From Drosophila pseudoobscura (Eukaryota; Arthropoda; Insecta; Diptera; Drosophilidae), in the NCBI RefSeq assembly GCF_009870125.1, contig NC_046683.1, forward strand, positions 6,262,001 to 6,326,000: a stretch of DNA of 64,000 nt. Direction: 5' to 3'. The notes below the pieces were generated by a model, which was not told the DNA's origin, made no database searches, and was given only the letters and a program-made list of their open reading frames with translations. Shown piece after piece: positions 26,177-39,300 of this stretch; the first letter of the stretch is position 1; every line of letters starts with the position of its first letter. The position numbers and the translations under genes were made by a program.

Positions 26177-27133
26177 GTTGTTTTTGTGTGGTCGACTTCT
26201 AGTGCTGCCCCCGCTCCAGTAGTCGCATTTACCTTTCCACGCAATCGTTTCGAAGCAAACGGCTTTTTGCTTTTCAGAACTTGCCAGCAATGTTATTGTT
26301 TTCCACAGATTGCGGTGTGGTTCCAGACTTTTGTTGGCGAGGTCGCACACTAGCACCAACACTAACGCACACACAAATGGCGCGTAGGTGCGCGCTTGCC
26401 ACACGGAACACGGCTACGACGTAATCGTAGTGGTAGCCGGAAGTAAACGGAGCCGTCTTCTAGCTATGTCTCCAGCTACGGAAGCTGATGCTGGGGCACA
26501 TAATAGGTAGATTATCTAAACTCCAAATTGACTGCACTTGATGCTTTTTTACCTCTCTTCTGGCTAATACAGCCTAGTGATGGACTTTATTGGCATTGGC
26601 GTACCTGTTACTTATCGCGGATATTTTTACCTCCACAGTCACCGCCTGGAGATAAGCAGATCTTGGCTCTTTGCGGCAGCTCCATGGCAATTTGACTCTC
26701 TAAAGACATGCCAGCAAAGAAACATTATTATCATATACAAACAATCACTTTTTTCATTTCATTCCAAATTTAATTGGCAATTGAACTTTAGGACAACGAC
26801 AGAACGCTAGGGATGGAACCAATTCAGGTAGCGTAGGTGGTACTGGCCACGATAGTTGTTGCCAATCGTATATAAACTAATTTTCATTATTATAAACTAC
26901 TTTTCTACCATTTTCCCCGAATTGTTTTATGTTATTCAGCAGCAATTTACTGATAAAACTGCAAATTCACGCAATCCACGCAGCCGATACTAATCGAAAA
27001 CAATCGTTATCCAAAAATGCCTTGGCCGGCTGCCGATAGCACACCCCAATGCTACTCTACAATTGTTTGTTCTAAAAAAAAAAAAAAACTGAATATTAAA
27101 TTTGCCGCATAGAAAGGTGTTTAATTTATTAGA
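26177..27133. promoter_or_regulatory. shared upstream region of the MADF gene and NELF-B
   Basis: About 960 bases between divergent start codons. No coding exon is supported; a 77-codon open frame at 26,577-26,810 has no recognisable motif. A run of A at about 27,075-27,088 precedes NELF-B. No perfect DRE or motif 1 was found. Confidence 0.5.
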
Positions 27134-29043
27134 ATGAGCACTCCCGCTAAAAATAACGGCACGGGACTCGAGGACGTTAATATACCGGGTCAGGCGTATT
27201 TGCGCGAGGCCCTCACCTCCTGCACGGACCCGCTGAAGGCAATTGAGAGTTTTCAGGTTTGTTTACGTTGCAAAATGAGCGCGAAAAATCGCTGATGCAC
27301 CTGTCTCGCTTTATTGCAGCTGGAGAATGGGGTGCTGTTGCCGTCGTTACGCCCCATGCTGCCGTTGCTCGACCTCCATGGAGTGCGGCGTTTGGATTTC
27401 CACACGTCCCTGATGGAGGAGCTGCGCGACAAGCTGATTGCCCACATCAACGAGCTGGGCCATAAGGAGCCTCGCGAGCGGGACAAGAAGCTGAAGGAGC
27501 TACTGGTCAAGAGCTTTCCCGTCGTGCGGGTCAAGTCGCTGCGTCCGGTAGTGATGGCCATCTTAAGGAACACCCAGCACATTGATGACAAGTACCTCAA
27601 GATTCTGGTGCGCGATCGGGAGTTGTACGCCGACACAGACACGGAGGTGAAGCGCCAGATCTGGCGGGACAATCAGTCGCTGTTTGGCGACGAGGTCTCG
27701 CCCCTGCTCTCGCAGTACATCAGGGAGAAGGAGCACATTCTGTTCGACCACACGAACCTCAATAACTTGTTTTTCCATCCTACGCCCAAGGTTCGCAGGC
27801 AGGGCGAGGTGGTGCAGAAGCTGGCCAACATGATCGGAACAAGCGTGAAGCTGTACGACATGGTGCTGCAGTTCCTTCGCACGCTCTTCCTGCGCACCCG
27901 CAATGTTCACTATTGCACGCTGCGCGCCGAACTGCTGATGGCCCTGCACGACCTGGAGGTGCAGGAGATCATCTCGATTGATCCATGTCACAAGTTCACG
28001 TGGTGCCTGGACGCCTGCATCCGTGAGAAGAATGTGGACATCAAGAGATCGCGCGAGCTGCAGGGATTCCTCGACAACATTAAGCGCGGCCAGGAGCAGG
28101 TGCTGGGCGACCTATCGATGACCCTCTGCGATCCCTATGCCATCAACTTTCTGGCCACCTCGGCCATCAAGATCTTGCACCATCTGATCAACAACGAAGG
28201 CATGCCACGGGACAATCAAATTCTGATACTCTTACTGCGGATGCTGGCCCTGGGCCTCAGTGCCTGGGTGATGATCGACTCGCAGGACTTTAAGGAGCCA
28301 AAGCTGGACTGCCAGGTGGTCACCAAGTTTCTGCCCGCCCTCATGTCGCTCATGGTGGACGATCAGTGCCGCAGCCTGCACGGGAAACTGCCTCCGGACG
28401 AGCGCGAGTCGGCATTGACCATCATTGAGCATTCGGGGCCGGCGCCCGATGCCGTTGAGGCGTACATTCAGGAGAGCGCGGTATCCAGCATTCTGGCCAT
28501 GTACTATACCCTGCACACGGCCCGCCTCAAGGACCGTGTGGGTGTGCTGCGCGTCCTGGCCATACTCTCCGCCTGCAAGGATCATCGCGCCTACGAGGAT
28601 CCCTTCCTTCACTCCCTGGTGAGCACTCATGGCACTCATCCAACATTACAGTGGAAGAATACTAATCGATCATCGTTCACACGTTTTTGTAGATCGCTCT
28701 GCTCATTCCGATGAGCGATGAGTTCTCCACCGAGGACTTTTGCACCACCCTCTTCGATGAGTTCATCTTTGCGGGTCTCACGCGCGAGAATGTCACCTCG
28801 CGCCACATGCTGAAGCTGCTGTGGTATGTCCACAACAAATTGCCCTCCTGCCGTTTGGGCACCCTGATGAAGGCCATGCAGCCGACGACGGCCCACAATG
28901 AGCATGTGCACAAGCTGTACGAAACGCTGACGGATCGTATTGCGGGCACGCCAGAGACACCGGTGGTGGAGGCACCGCCAGCCGACTTTGATTCGCCATT
29001 GAAGTCGGTGCCGACGCCAGGACCGCACTACAATGCGCAATAG
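27134..29043 (+). CDS. NELF-B: NELF-B (COBRA1 homologue), subunit of negative elongation factor
   Basis: Three coding exons: 27134-27256, 27320-28618 and 28693-29043. They total 1773 nt, 590 residues plus TAG; introns are 63 and 74 nt, GT-AG, phase 0. The protein starts MSTPAKNNGTGLEDV and then follows human NELF-B closely: YLREALTSCTDPLKAIESFQ at the first junction, ENGVLLPSLRPMLPLLDLHG, VKRQIWRDNQSLFGDEVSPL, RRQGEVVQKL, KLYDMVLQFLRTLFLRTRNV, HKFTWCLDACIRE, ELQGFLDNIKRGQEQVLGDL. It is an all-helical scaffold in the NELF complex, which with DSIF holds RNA polymerase II in promoter-proximal pause. Length is close to human NELF-B (580). The end is Pro-rich, as in other members. Its 3' end converges with Hira. 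Confidence 0.95.
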
Positions 29044-29892
29044 CCAGAGGCCACGGTGGTCGCGGTAACAGCGGCTGTCGTCGGATGATGGACAATCAAA
29101 GAAGCTCTAAAAAGAGTGATACATTGGATAATTCTAGTGCTAATTCTCATTATACTGAGATGATGATGTGGCTTTTACAGCCCTTGCAGAGAGAAAGAGA
29201 GAGGGAGAGGATTAGCCGTAGAATTTGTTGGGGAAGCTCTCTGGGGAAGCACTTGCTGCACTTTCTATATGATAGATCTTATAACCAATTATCAATCATT
29301 CAATTCATTAATAGCCACACGTCCGCCATATGTCTGTCTGCTTTTAGAACTAGTGCGGTAGGCTTCAGATTCAGGATCATATCACGCCAATATACAAATA
29401 GCAGCTGCCTTAACTTGTTCGTATTTTTGAAAAACACAAAAGCAATCAAACAAATTGTAGTTAAATCTTAGAAACCAATCCAAATTAATGAATATAGAAC
29501 ACAAGACATATAAATATATACATATACATATATGTATAACTAAACGATAGATAGATAGATACGATCTGCAGGGGAGTATTTCCATCTCTTCTGGGACACC
29601 GCATGAGCCTCCTTTTCTGTTTTGTTCTTATTCATACGTTTATCATACACAATTTATAGAGCGCATATATAATGAAATCTTTTGGCAATTGGAGGATATA
29701 TACATATATATATTTATATATAGATATTGGCATTTGATGGGGTCGCACACAAATGGCCAACAATTGTTTCAACTTATTATGTAAACTGTTACGCGAAACG
29801 TAATCGATTGATTAATTCATTTTAGCAAACAAATAATATATACTAGAGTACAAATCTATCAAGCTGTTTCGTTTCTTTGAGGAGATTTTTGT

Positions 29893-29898
29893 TTTATT
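29893..29898 (-). other. candidate polyadenylation signal of Hira
   Basis: The minus strand reads AATAAA about 330 bases downstream of the Hira stop codon at 30,227. Confidence 0.4.
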
Positions 29899-30077
29899 GG
29901 TTGACAAATTTAAAAAATTAATTTTCTTAAAAACACACATACATGACTAATACTCTTCATCTTATGCTATCTATCTAGGCTGGACGACTGTACAATGGGG
30001 AATACGCTTAAAAACCACTCACATAATCTTACATAATTTAAACATGTAGTCTCCTGCTCTCCTGTTCCTGCTCTCTT

Positions 30078-30223
30078 GATCTTAATCTATCTTTCTGTTG
30101 ATGGAAGTAACAGCTGGTGCAAGCTCCTGCTGTGGCAACTCAGCTTTTTAGATCTTAATCTATCTTTCTGTTGATGGAAGTAACAGCTGGTGCAAGCTCC
30201 TGCTGTGGCAACTCAGCTTTTTA
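30078..30223. repeat. perfect 73-bp tandem duplication in the Hira 3' UTR
   Basis: Bases 30,078-30,150 and 30,151-30,223 are identical over 73 bases. The second copy ends three bases before the Hira stop triplet (30,227-30,229). Complete identity points to a recent duplication or to an assembly artefact. Confidence 0.95.
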
Positions 30224-30226
30224 GGG

Positions 30227-33200
30227 TTATAACGGACTGGGGGACTGTGGGGAATCTGTGCCCGATTGTGGGGTGCCCGGCGACACGGTTCCAGACATTG
30301 ACGGACTGGATGACACAAAGTGCGTCTGCGGCGGACTGGTTGCCAGAGTCTGCGGCAGCACCTGACCAGGCGGCGTGCCGGATGACTCTGTTCCCGAGTG
30401 TGCGGTGCCGGGTGACACTGTTCCAGGACTTGGTGATACACTCTGCCCCTGTGACGGACTGGGCGATACATTCTGCAGCTGTAGCGGGCTGGTTGTGACT
30501 TGGCCTAGTGAAGCAATTCCCGATTGTAGGGTCGGACTGGGTGACACCGTCTGGGGCACTCGGGGCGGACTGGGGGACACCGTTTGCGGCGGATGTGGCG
30601 GGCTAGGTGATGCCGATCGCGGCTGTGGCGGTGCGGGCGTGGCAAAGATATCCTCAATGCGCTGATTCCGACTGAACTTCAAGAGCTCCGTGTACTCGGT
30701 ATGCAAGCGCCTCCACTGTCCGTGCGACTTCAACGTGTCCAGCACGCACTGAGCCAGCTCATGCTTCGACGCGAACTAGAGCGAGACGGAAGATAAGAAG
30801 GTTGTGGGTAGGGGAATGTCGAGGTGGACCCTACCGTCGCTATGCCCGTATCCGAGTTCGAGAGCAGCTCATCGAGGAACGTGCGCAGACGCTTCTCCGA
30901 TCCATAGGCGGACAACTGGAGGGCCTGCATCGTGTGCCAGTGCTTCAGCTCATCTGTCGATTGCAGGGCCTCGCACAATTTGATCTGATTGTCGATGAAC
31001 AGGATTTTAGCCGTCTGCTGCCAGCTCTCAAGTTTTCTCCTGAAAGAGGAAGAGAGACATTTACCAATGGAGTGTGATGGATGGCGGAGGCTGATTGGAG
31101 AATGCCTTACAGTTCCATGCCGCTGCCAAGCACAAAGTAGTTCTGGCTACTGGCCTGCATGCTGAGCAGCGGAAATTTGCGCGCCACTAGATCCTCATCG
31201 CGGGGCAGAGTGCCCCTGATGCCATGGTACATGATCGCATCCTTGGTGGCCAGCACCAGCCACGACTCGAGGCTGGTCGAGTACGAGTACGAGTTGCCGT
31301 TGGGGAAGCCAATCAGTGGCATTCCCTGGTCCGTCACCGAGAACTGGACGACCGCTCCGTGCTTGATGAGCAGCTCCTTGCAGCCGGCGGCCAAGCTAAT
31401 GGTCGCCCCCGCAATATTCCAGATGCGCAACAGGCCGCATTCGGTGAGCACTCCCACCAGACTGTTGTCGGGACTCTGTCGGAATGGTAAAGGTTTAGCT
31501 TAAGCCCACGTTCGCTACGGACGGAGCGTGATCTTCACTCTATAATACTCACAAAGGCGCAATGTACAGCCGAGCTGGAGAGGGCAATGGCTGGGAAGAC
31601 GTGGCAACCCGTTTCCATCGATATCAGACGCATGCTGCCGTCCAGGGAGCAGAGCATGCAATACTTGGCGCAGAGATTCACATTCACCACCGGCGAGCCC
31701 ACATAGAACTCCCAGAGGAACTCCCCGTCGATGCTGGCAGTCACCTTGGCCAGCATCCCGTGACTCGTCTTCAGGTGCCCATTCTGCACGAGCAGCCTAT
31801 AATCGAGGGCAGTCTTCACGAACTCACTCTTGGCCGTGGCCGTGATATTGAGTTTCGGACCCATCGTTGTCCCTTGATGCTCGTCCGGGGTCTTGGGCGA
31901 GCGTGGAAACTCCGCCTGTTGACTGGGATCGAAGGGCATCGATTGGCGGCGATGCGCCGGCGTCGTCTTGCGTCCCGCCGACACAAGCGGTTCGGGCATT
32001 CGTGGCGTGACGGCGCACTCCGTGGGCGTAGTGGCATGCGGTCCCTCTATCGCTGCCGCTGCTGTTGCTGCTGCAGCTGCTGTGGGCGCTCCACTGCTGG
32101 AGCCGATTGCTGGTGCCCGTTCTTCCTCGTTTAGCGGTATGAACATGGGCGTAATCCTTCGCTTGCCATCCTTTGTCCGTGTCTCGGTCTGCTTGCTGAT
32201 GGGTCGCTGAGCGGTGGAGGCCGTTCGTCGCTCCAGGGCGGCATTGGGCAGGGGGAAGTTCAGCGGCGCCGTTTGCATGGCCGACGAATCTGACTGGTAA
32301 TTACAGCTCTGATCGGATTCCTCCACAATCATCTTGTTGCCGAAGCCTAGACCGGCGCCATACATTTCGCCATACCGCTTCATGAACAGCGCGTCCATCT
32401 TCTCCGCGGAGAGCCTTTGGCCAAGCTCTTCGTCGGTGAACTGCAGACAAGCCACCGTACCGTCGCCGCTGCAGGCCATCAGCAGGCACTGGTCGGGTCC
32501 CCAGGATAGGTCTAGGATGCTGTCCTCGAACAGTTCGTGGATGAGAACCAGCGGCCGCTGCAGAGCAGTCATCCAGACGGAGAGGGAACGATCCCTGGAG
32601 CCGACGGCCAGGCAGCAGTACTGCCGCTGCTTGAGGCCTTCGGACATCGGCCGGATCAGCACAGAGTTGTGGAAGCGTACACAGGTAACGGCCTTGCGAT
32701 GCCCCACAAAATCCTTGTCACACCGCCAGCCCTCGCGCTCGATGATCTGTGCGGTGGGCACGCCACCGTTCATGGCATGAGCCGAGACCAGATATTGGCC
32801 ATCCGGCGACCAGGAGAGGCGCAGAATATGCGTCGTGCCGCCGCACTCCTCGAACGGCTCAGTGATGGTCTCCGAGAGCGTCCAGTCCATGGTATTCCAC
32901 ATTTTGATGCTGTGATCGTCGGACTGTGAGGCAAGAAACCTTCCAACGGGATCCCAAGATACCCCCTTAACCAGACCCGTGTGGCCCTTCAGCGTGGTCA
33001 CCATCGAGGGAAAGGCCTGGGCATCCCAGATGATGACAGTGTTGTCGATGCTGCAACTGGCCAAATAGATGTCATTGGGGGACCAGGCCAGGTCCAGGAC
33101 GTCGCCAGCATGGCCGCGCAGCGTGTGGAAGCACTTCCACGACTCGTGGTTCTTCTGCATGCCCCCGGTGCCGAACACACCGCTGGATCCAGTGATTTTG

Positions 33201-33578
33201 CGCCAAATCATGATCAGCTTATCGTCGGAGCCAGAGGCCAGGTACACCCCGTTCTGTGACCATCGCACACAGTTGACGCACGCCAGGTGCTGGTCCATCT
33301 GGCATAGCATCTTCGGTATTGTCTCATCGAGCTCATCCTTCTCGCTGAGCACCGGCTTTAGATTCCAGATAACCACTCGACCACAATCGTTGCCCTGCCC
33401 GCCGGTGGCGAACTTTGTACAGTCCTGATGGATATCCACCGAGAATATTTGCTTTTCTGCAACACACAAAAGAAAGCAAAGGAAAAGGACTTGCTGCAGC
33501 AGTCTCGGCTAAATGGCGGTCCTCCTCACTCCCTCACTCACCATCGTGATGGACCCATGCGGGTTTTAGCAGCTTCAT
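30227..33578 (-). CDS. Hira: Hira, histone H3.3 chaperone with WD40 repeats
   Basis: Five coding exons: 33578-33542, 33456-31553, 31475-31111, 31039-30835 and 30775-30227. They total 3060 nt, 1019 residues plus TAA, with every junction GT-AG and in frame. The first exon encodes MKLLKPAWVHHD, matching the family start MKLLKPxWVxH. WD40 blades cover about residues 15-355 (FATGGQGND, NCVRWSQNG, GHAGDVLDLAWSP, KGHTGLVKGVSWDP). The B domain that binds ASF1 is at about 429-455 (QRPISKQTETRTKDGKRRIT). A TUP1-like HIRA domain follows, mainly in exons 2-4. The last exon continues past the point where the human protein ends with a Ser-Pro-rich tail of about 140 residues. Hira deposits H3.3 independently of replication; in flies it is needed to remodel sperm chromatin at fertilisation. 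Fly Hira is about 1047 residues. Confidence 0.95.
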
Positions 33579-33717
33579 GGAAACACAAAGACTTGTGGAC
33601 CAAAGGCGAGTATCTTTTATGCGATTGGATCTCGCTAAAATCGCGCTAATATTTCCAGTTTCTTAAACATTTACAGCCGGCCTTATAGTGGGTGGAATGG
33701 GACCGCGGATTTATTAT

Positions 33718-33760
33718 CAAACATACGGTCTGACCCTCACAAATATACCGTAAATATACT
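33718..33760 (-). promoter_or_regulatory. candidate Hira core-promoter motif cluster
   Basis: On the minus strand this reads as two GTATATTT-like motif 6 elements followed by AGGGTCAGACCGTAT, which resembles motif 1. It is about 150 bases upstream of the Hira start codon, the right place for a TATA-less fly housekeeping promoter. Confidence 0.45.
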
Positions 33761-36700
33761 GAAGAAAATCTGTGTATTCAAGTTCCGTCATATTCCTCGT
33801 TTTTGATATTCGGCTGAATATTACCAGGTAACTAGGATCCCCAACTCTGAACGCATTTTTGTATCCGATAATTTAATCAATTTCCTACATGACTGATTAA
33901 ATTTAAGTTTTCCTCTTTATTGCATTGCTTCTAAAATAATGAAGCACATTTGCTATATCTGAACGACACCTGACAGAGATATTTGTATGTACGTTTCAAA
34001 AATTTGTACCCGTTTTTATTTCATATAAGCCCCATTGAAGTGCCTGTGTAAAAAACCGCTGTTATCTACTTTTTGAAATGCCTTTTTGCCGACATTTTTG
34101 AAAAAATCTCAAGATTTTGATGGCAAACGATCGATGCTGATAACGAATTAGTATTCGTTTTAGTATTAGTATTTAATTAGCGTTAAATATACGGTCTGAC
34201 CCTCAGAAATATAGCGAAAATATACCGAGGACAAAAACGAACTTAGCCCACTTAAGCCCCCTTTATTTAAACAGTTCAACAACTTGAGGTATATGACGGA
34301 AAATATTGCTTACTGTAAGTTCTTCTTGTAGATCCAAGCCATCTTTCCTCTGAACTTAAAAAAGAAACATGATAGCTTTCACCTGAACTGTGCTAAAATG
34401 ATCAAATTTTCATTATTTTCGGTGGAATATTAAAGTACCCGCCTTGGTCTACAATGGGTTAATCGTCCCCCGTCTATGATTGGAAACGATATTCCTCGAT
34501 TTTAATATTCGATTTGATATTACTAGCCAGCTAGGCTAGTATTCATATCTATCTATTCATACCTGAACACGTAATTATCCGAACCATGTCGATACGGGCC
34601 TGAGGTGTAATCGCAAGGTTGCAGTGCGATCAAAACCGGTGTAATCCCGGCACACTATCAATTCGAATTGCAATTCAAACGTGACATACAAGTCTGGATA
34701 CTACACGGGAAACTGAATTTTCTTGCCCTCTAATAGATATAGAACATATTATGAGTATTTATATGTAGTAGATGTACATCTCAAATGATTTGTTTGCTCG
34801 TTTTGATTGGGGGAAAATCTAAAGTTAAGCCTGATCTTGCTAAAGCTCTTGTAGTCTCCGAAATCCAAAGGATGAACGAACGACCGAAGCAAACATGTAA
34901 ACAAATCGAAAATTATGAACAATATATTCGAATATATGTACATATGTATATAGAGGAACAAACGGATGGACATATAAACGGACCGACAGATGATCCAGAC
35001 TGCCAAAATTACTCAAAGGCGGACAAAGTCTTTTTGATGTCCTAGATAGAGAGGAGTCGTAAATCAGTAAATCCGAAAATCTGAGCTATTTATAGAAAAT
35101 CAAACCTTTTGTTAAATAATGCCTGTGGTTTTCTGATGATATTTCTAAACACCCATGGAGCTGTAAATTCCTAAGAGTATTGGTAGCTCTGAAAAATGTG
35201 CATATAACTAGAATCAGTTCCCACATACCACCTTCTTTCCTTTCTGTTTTCTTTTGTTTTCTTTCCTTTACTTTTGTTTTGCCTATCCGAGATTGGGGGT
35301 GGAGTAAAACTAACGAAAGGAAACGAGCTACTAAAGCACGAAACTGGCGCTTAAGCGTCTTGCTGCCATTGGTCGGAGCCAAAGTTCTGGGCGTGGTATG
35401 GGCCAAGGGGGATGGATGCTTTGCTTCCATATCTATACGAGTAGAAGCCTCCAAATCAAAATCCAAATAGAACAAATGGCCAAGACATCGTTTCGTTACA
35501 GACATGGATTCAGTTCGAAATTGCTTTTGCACAGTTTCTCATTTGCGTAATTGACATGCATGGAATTTTGTCGCAAGTGTTTGTTTATTTGCTCGATTGT
35601 TTGCCTGGTGCTTGCCGCATTTGGTAGTAGAAATCTATTACGGAATTCAAAACAACCATTCCCTAACCATTCCCCAACCATCCCAACGATTCAAGTGCAA
35701 AATCAGGCAAATCTCAAATCCAAGCAGCAAATTGACTGACTGACTGACAGAAAGACACACAGACACTCAGACTCTCCTCTGCGACTCCACAGCAGCAGCT
35801 GTCTCAATAAAGTGAAAAACTGAATAAAAGCAGACAACAGAACAGAAGCCCCTCACCCCCTTCACTCAAGCCCCGCCATACCTGGGACAATTTGCAATCC
35901 AACGCATCTGTCGCCGGCAACATGTGGCGTCAATGATGTTCCTGTCTCCATCCCCTTTCGAGGATATATCCCAGCCCATCCAATTCCACTTGACAATTGC
36001 CAACAAAGCGCACGTAAAGCGATTACAGTCTGCGTGAGTGCATGGAAATGGATCCTGGTCCTGGTCCTGGTTCTGAGAGTGCTCCTTCTGCAGCTCACAG
36101 CTCCTCCACATCTGCTTCTGAGTGTATGTGTGTCTGTCTCTGTGTCTGACGGATATTTGGCAAATCCGACGCCAGCGGCACTTAAGCTGCTCAAATATGT
36201 CCCCATTGTGGAGGCACAAGGCTAGATTTACAACTCCAACAAAGTGTCCGTAATATGCAATGGAAGTCCAAATGCTTTATGCTTTTGGATGATTCTAAAA
36301 GCAGTTGACCAAATCATCGGAACACAGCAAAATAACATTCAATATTTATATTCAAGGGTGAACTAAGTACTAGGCGGCACTTAATGAACTTCCTTTGGTG
36401 ACCCCGATCCTCGCTTTTCCCTGGGTTTTCCCAAAACCTAAACAAAGCTACCAACAATCCTTATTTAATTAATCCTAAAACCATATAGAAAAATGTTTCA
36501 AATGTAAAAACTAATTCATTAGCCAAAGCTACGTACAAAAGAGAAAAATTAGGAAATTGAAAAAAAAGAGGAAGTGAAAAAAAGCCAGCCCAAAATCAAG
36601 ACCAGAAAAAACGGCTGCGTTGATTGTCCTTGATGGATGGATGTATGGATGACGGACGGTTGGACGAGCAGGGAGATTGAAACGTTCAACCACAACCACT

Positions 36701-37879
36701 CATAATGGGAGGGTGGTGCTGCTAAAAGCAAATGACAATCACAACGGAGGAGGAACGTTTCAGGGGCCGGGCCGGGCCGGGAACAACGGCAAACATTTAA
36801 CAAAAAGACAAGAAACAAAGTTTAAAATCTAAAAATCCACGAAATCTGCTTGCGGTTCAGCGAAGTGCAGATACCCTTTTTGCTTTATTGCCGTTAAGTC
36901 CATCAATTGTATTTCAAATCTGTTTTTATATAAAAAGGCATTGCTATAATTTCTACACTTTGGACGGAATATCTTAACAGCAAAAACAACAAAGGACGGT
37001 ACAGAATCAATCATTCCTACAAACAGAAATAAAATCTATAATTGCAAACCCATAAATTACCTCCGAGAGCGGATATTTTGAAAAGAAAGTGTAGAAACAA
37101 GTTAGATTCCCTCGGAATTTTGCGTTTATCGGCCGATAATCTTTAGCTATAGCTTATACTGGTCCAATGATACCTACATACATACATAAAAAGAAAGGCA
37201 CAAGTGCCGCGACATCAAGATGACCTTTATCTCCATACAAATAAGTCAAAAACGTTTCCTTCTAGCTGTTAAATACGGACATTCCAAGGTAAAGATTCGA
37301 TTGCATTCGATTCTGGGCATTTCTGAGGGAAATCCCTAATAGAAACCTTTTTGGGGTCTCATTCCTTGAGCTACAGACATAAGACCATGATTATACAACC
37401 CTTTTTAAGGGTATACAAAAAAACTGTGAAAGTGCAAAATATAGGGAATGGGGGGGGAAACAGCGACGGCACATTGCAATTTACATGCAAACAAACAAAT
37501 AAGCCCCGGCCCACCCAGATAACCACCCATCGGAGTGGATTCCTCTCCTTTCCACCCACCAGCGACTGATGTTTCACTGTCTGTCTGCCTATCTCTCTCT
37601 CTTTCTGTCTCTTTCTCTGTTCTGTTCTATATCTATATCTCTCTCTGTCGTTCGTTGAACATTTCAATCAACGCTCGAGTGAAATGTGGAAAAAAATAAT
37701 AATAAAAGCAAGGATAATATGGGAAGCGAGTGGTTGATGGGTGCTGGGGTGTGGGATGTGGTGCAGGGAGGCAGCGCTGGTGGGTGGCATGTCTCACCGC
37801 CCAAGCGGAAATGGATGCGCACACAAAAGTGGCACAAATTGTGTGGCATGTGTGGAGACGTTGCGGTGTGTTGCATGTT

Positions 37880-38270
37880 GTGCGAGTAGAAGAAGGAGAT
37901 GGCAACGATGTCAGCGAACGCAAAACTATTCAAAAGAGAGAGGGGGAACGAGAGCTAGATGATTATACAACAAGAGAAGGAAAGAGATATGGAGCGATCT
38001 TCACCTTAAATATGGAGAGAATAAGAAACTAGGGGGGAAAGTAATAGGAAAGTACAGAGAGACAGAAGCACAGAAAAAGTGAGGGAGAAAGATAAAAGAA
38101 ATCAAAAACATACATATTAGGGGAAATGCCTGAAATATGGTAGATATATGGATGATAGGAGAGGAAGGTAAGAAAAGCAAAGAGTTTGTAAGGTGTGGAG
38201 ATGGAAAAGAATATAGAACGATTAAAAGGGAACTATGGATAGAAAGTAGAAGCAAGGTAAAGGAATGCAT
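37880..38270 (+). repeat. long purine-rich tract
   Basis: The plus strand is strongly enriched in A and G for about 390 bases (blocks such as AGAGAGAGGGGGAACGAGAG). The complementary strand has an 89-codon open frame as a by-product of the bias. It is not a perfect repeat. Confidence 0.6.
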
Positions 38271-39275
38271 CTCAGAAGGTTTCGGTGGGAAATGTTATAA
38301 TTTTATTCCTGAAAATGTTGTTTAGGAAAGGGATACGGATACCCCTCGACTCCCATGGAAATTGTGGATTACGGGACAGCAGCTTGAGGGATTTCCAACG
38401 TTGCAACACCCGCAAGTACACGCTGTGCTGAGCGGCACCACCACCGCCCCTGACCAGGGATTGCCATAACAACCGTTAACCGAGATACATTTAAAACCTC
38501 GAGCCGTGCGGCAAAAAAACCAGGGAGCAAGAAGAGGAAATGCGACGACCAGAACCAAATCCAAAGTGTAAACATTCACAGCCTCCGTTTGTGTGGGTGG
38601 GGCACAGCCACTAGACAATGCTGCACACAACCTAACCACCCACCCACCCGTCCTCCACGATGGGCAATGGGTAACAACAGCTTCCTTCCGGGCTGACGTT
38701 TGATGTGCAGTCATTGGAGATGCTCCATGTCCGACCACCAACGTGTGGCCAGAGCTTACAACAAACAAACAAACAAAAAAGCCAGAGAATAACCAACCAA
38801 AAATGCGGTATTTATTTCAAACAAGCCCAACACAAAAAAAAGAAGCAAACGAATAATAAAGGCTGGCCTTGGGAGCCGTAGCATTCGATACACTATTGCA
38901 GAATCATAGATATACTTAGATATAATAGAATATGATATTTATTCTGTATTTATAGCACAGTTGCATTGCTACTGATGCCACAGATGTTAAGTTTTCATTC
39001 AGTTGATAAAAGATCAGCGAGGTATCGTTCGCTTATGGGAAATTTGCACAGCGAATGAATGTATCCCTAGCGTAACAGGGGAATAATTCTCAAAAAATTC
39101 ATTAATTCATCTCAAAAACATTTCAAGCTATCTTTCGCTTAAATAAAGAATTTTCAAACCAATACCTCATAATTTTTTGGCTTTTATGGTTTCTAAAGCA
39201 TTCAGATTTAGATCAACTTTTGCTAAAATGCACATAAAATTCGAATGGTATCAAAAATGCTTTTCTTAAAAGACC

Positions 39276-39300
39276 GCATACCCTCTGCGAAAGGGTATGC
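39276..39300. repeat. inverted repeat GCATACCCT / AGGGTATGC
   Basis: Nine-base perfect arms with a 7-base spacer. It is the clearest member of a set of ATACCC...GGGTAT palindromes in this window. Confidence 0.85.

Larger units (their letters stand above)
29044..30226. other. convergent 3' regions of NELF-B and Hira
   Basis: No coding exon. A GAGAGA-rich stretch (about 29,190-29,212), ATA/ATAC microsatellites (29,515-29,560) and a minus-strand AATAAA at 29,893-29,898 suitable for Hira are present. The right end holds a perfect 73-bp tandem duplication abutting the Hira stop. Confidence 0.6.

Noticed and set aside
38001-38270. 89-codon minus-strand frame rich in Ser, Phe and Pro
   Set aside because: Produced by the polypurine bias of the plus strand, which removes stop codons from the complement.
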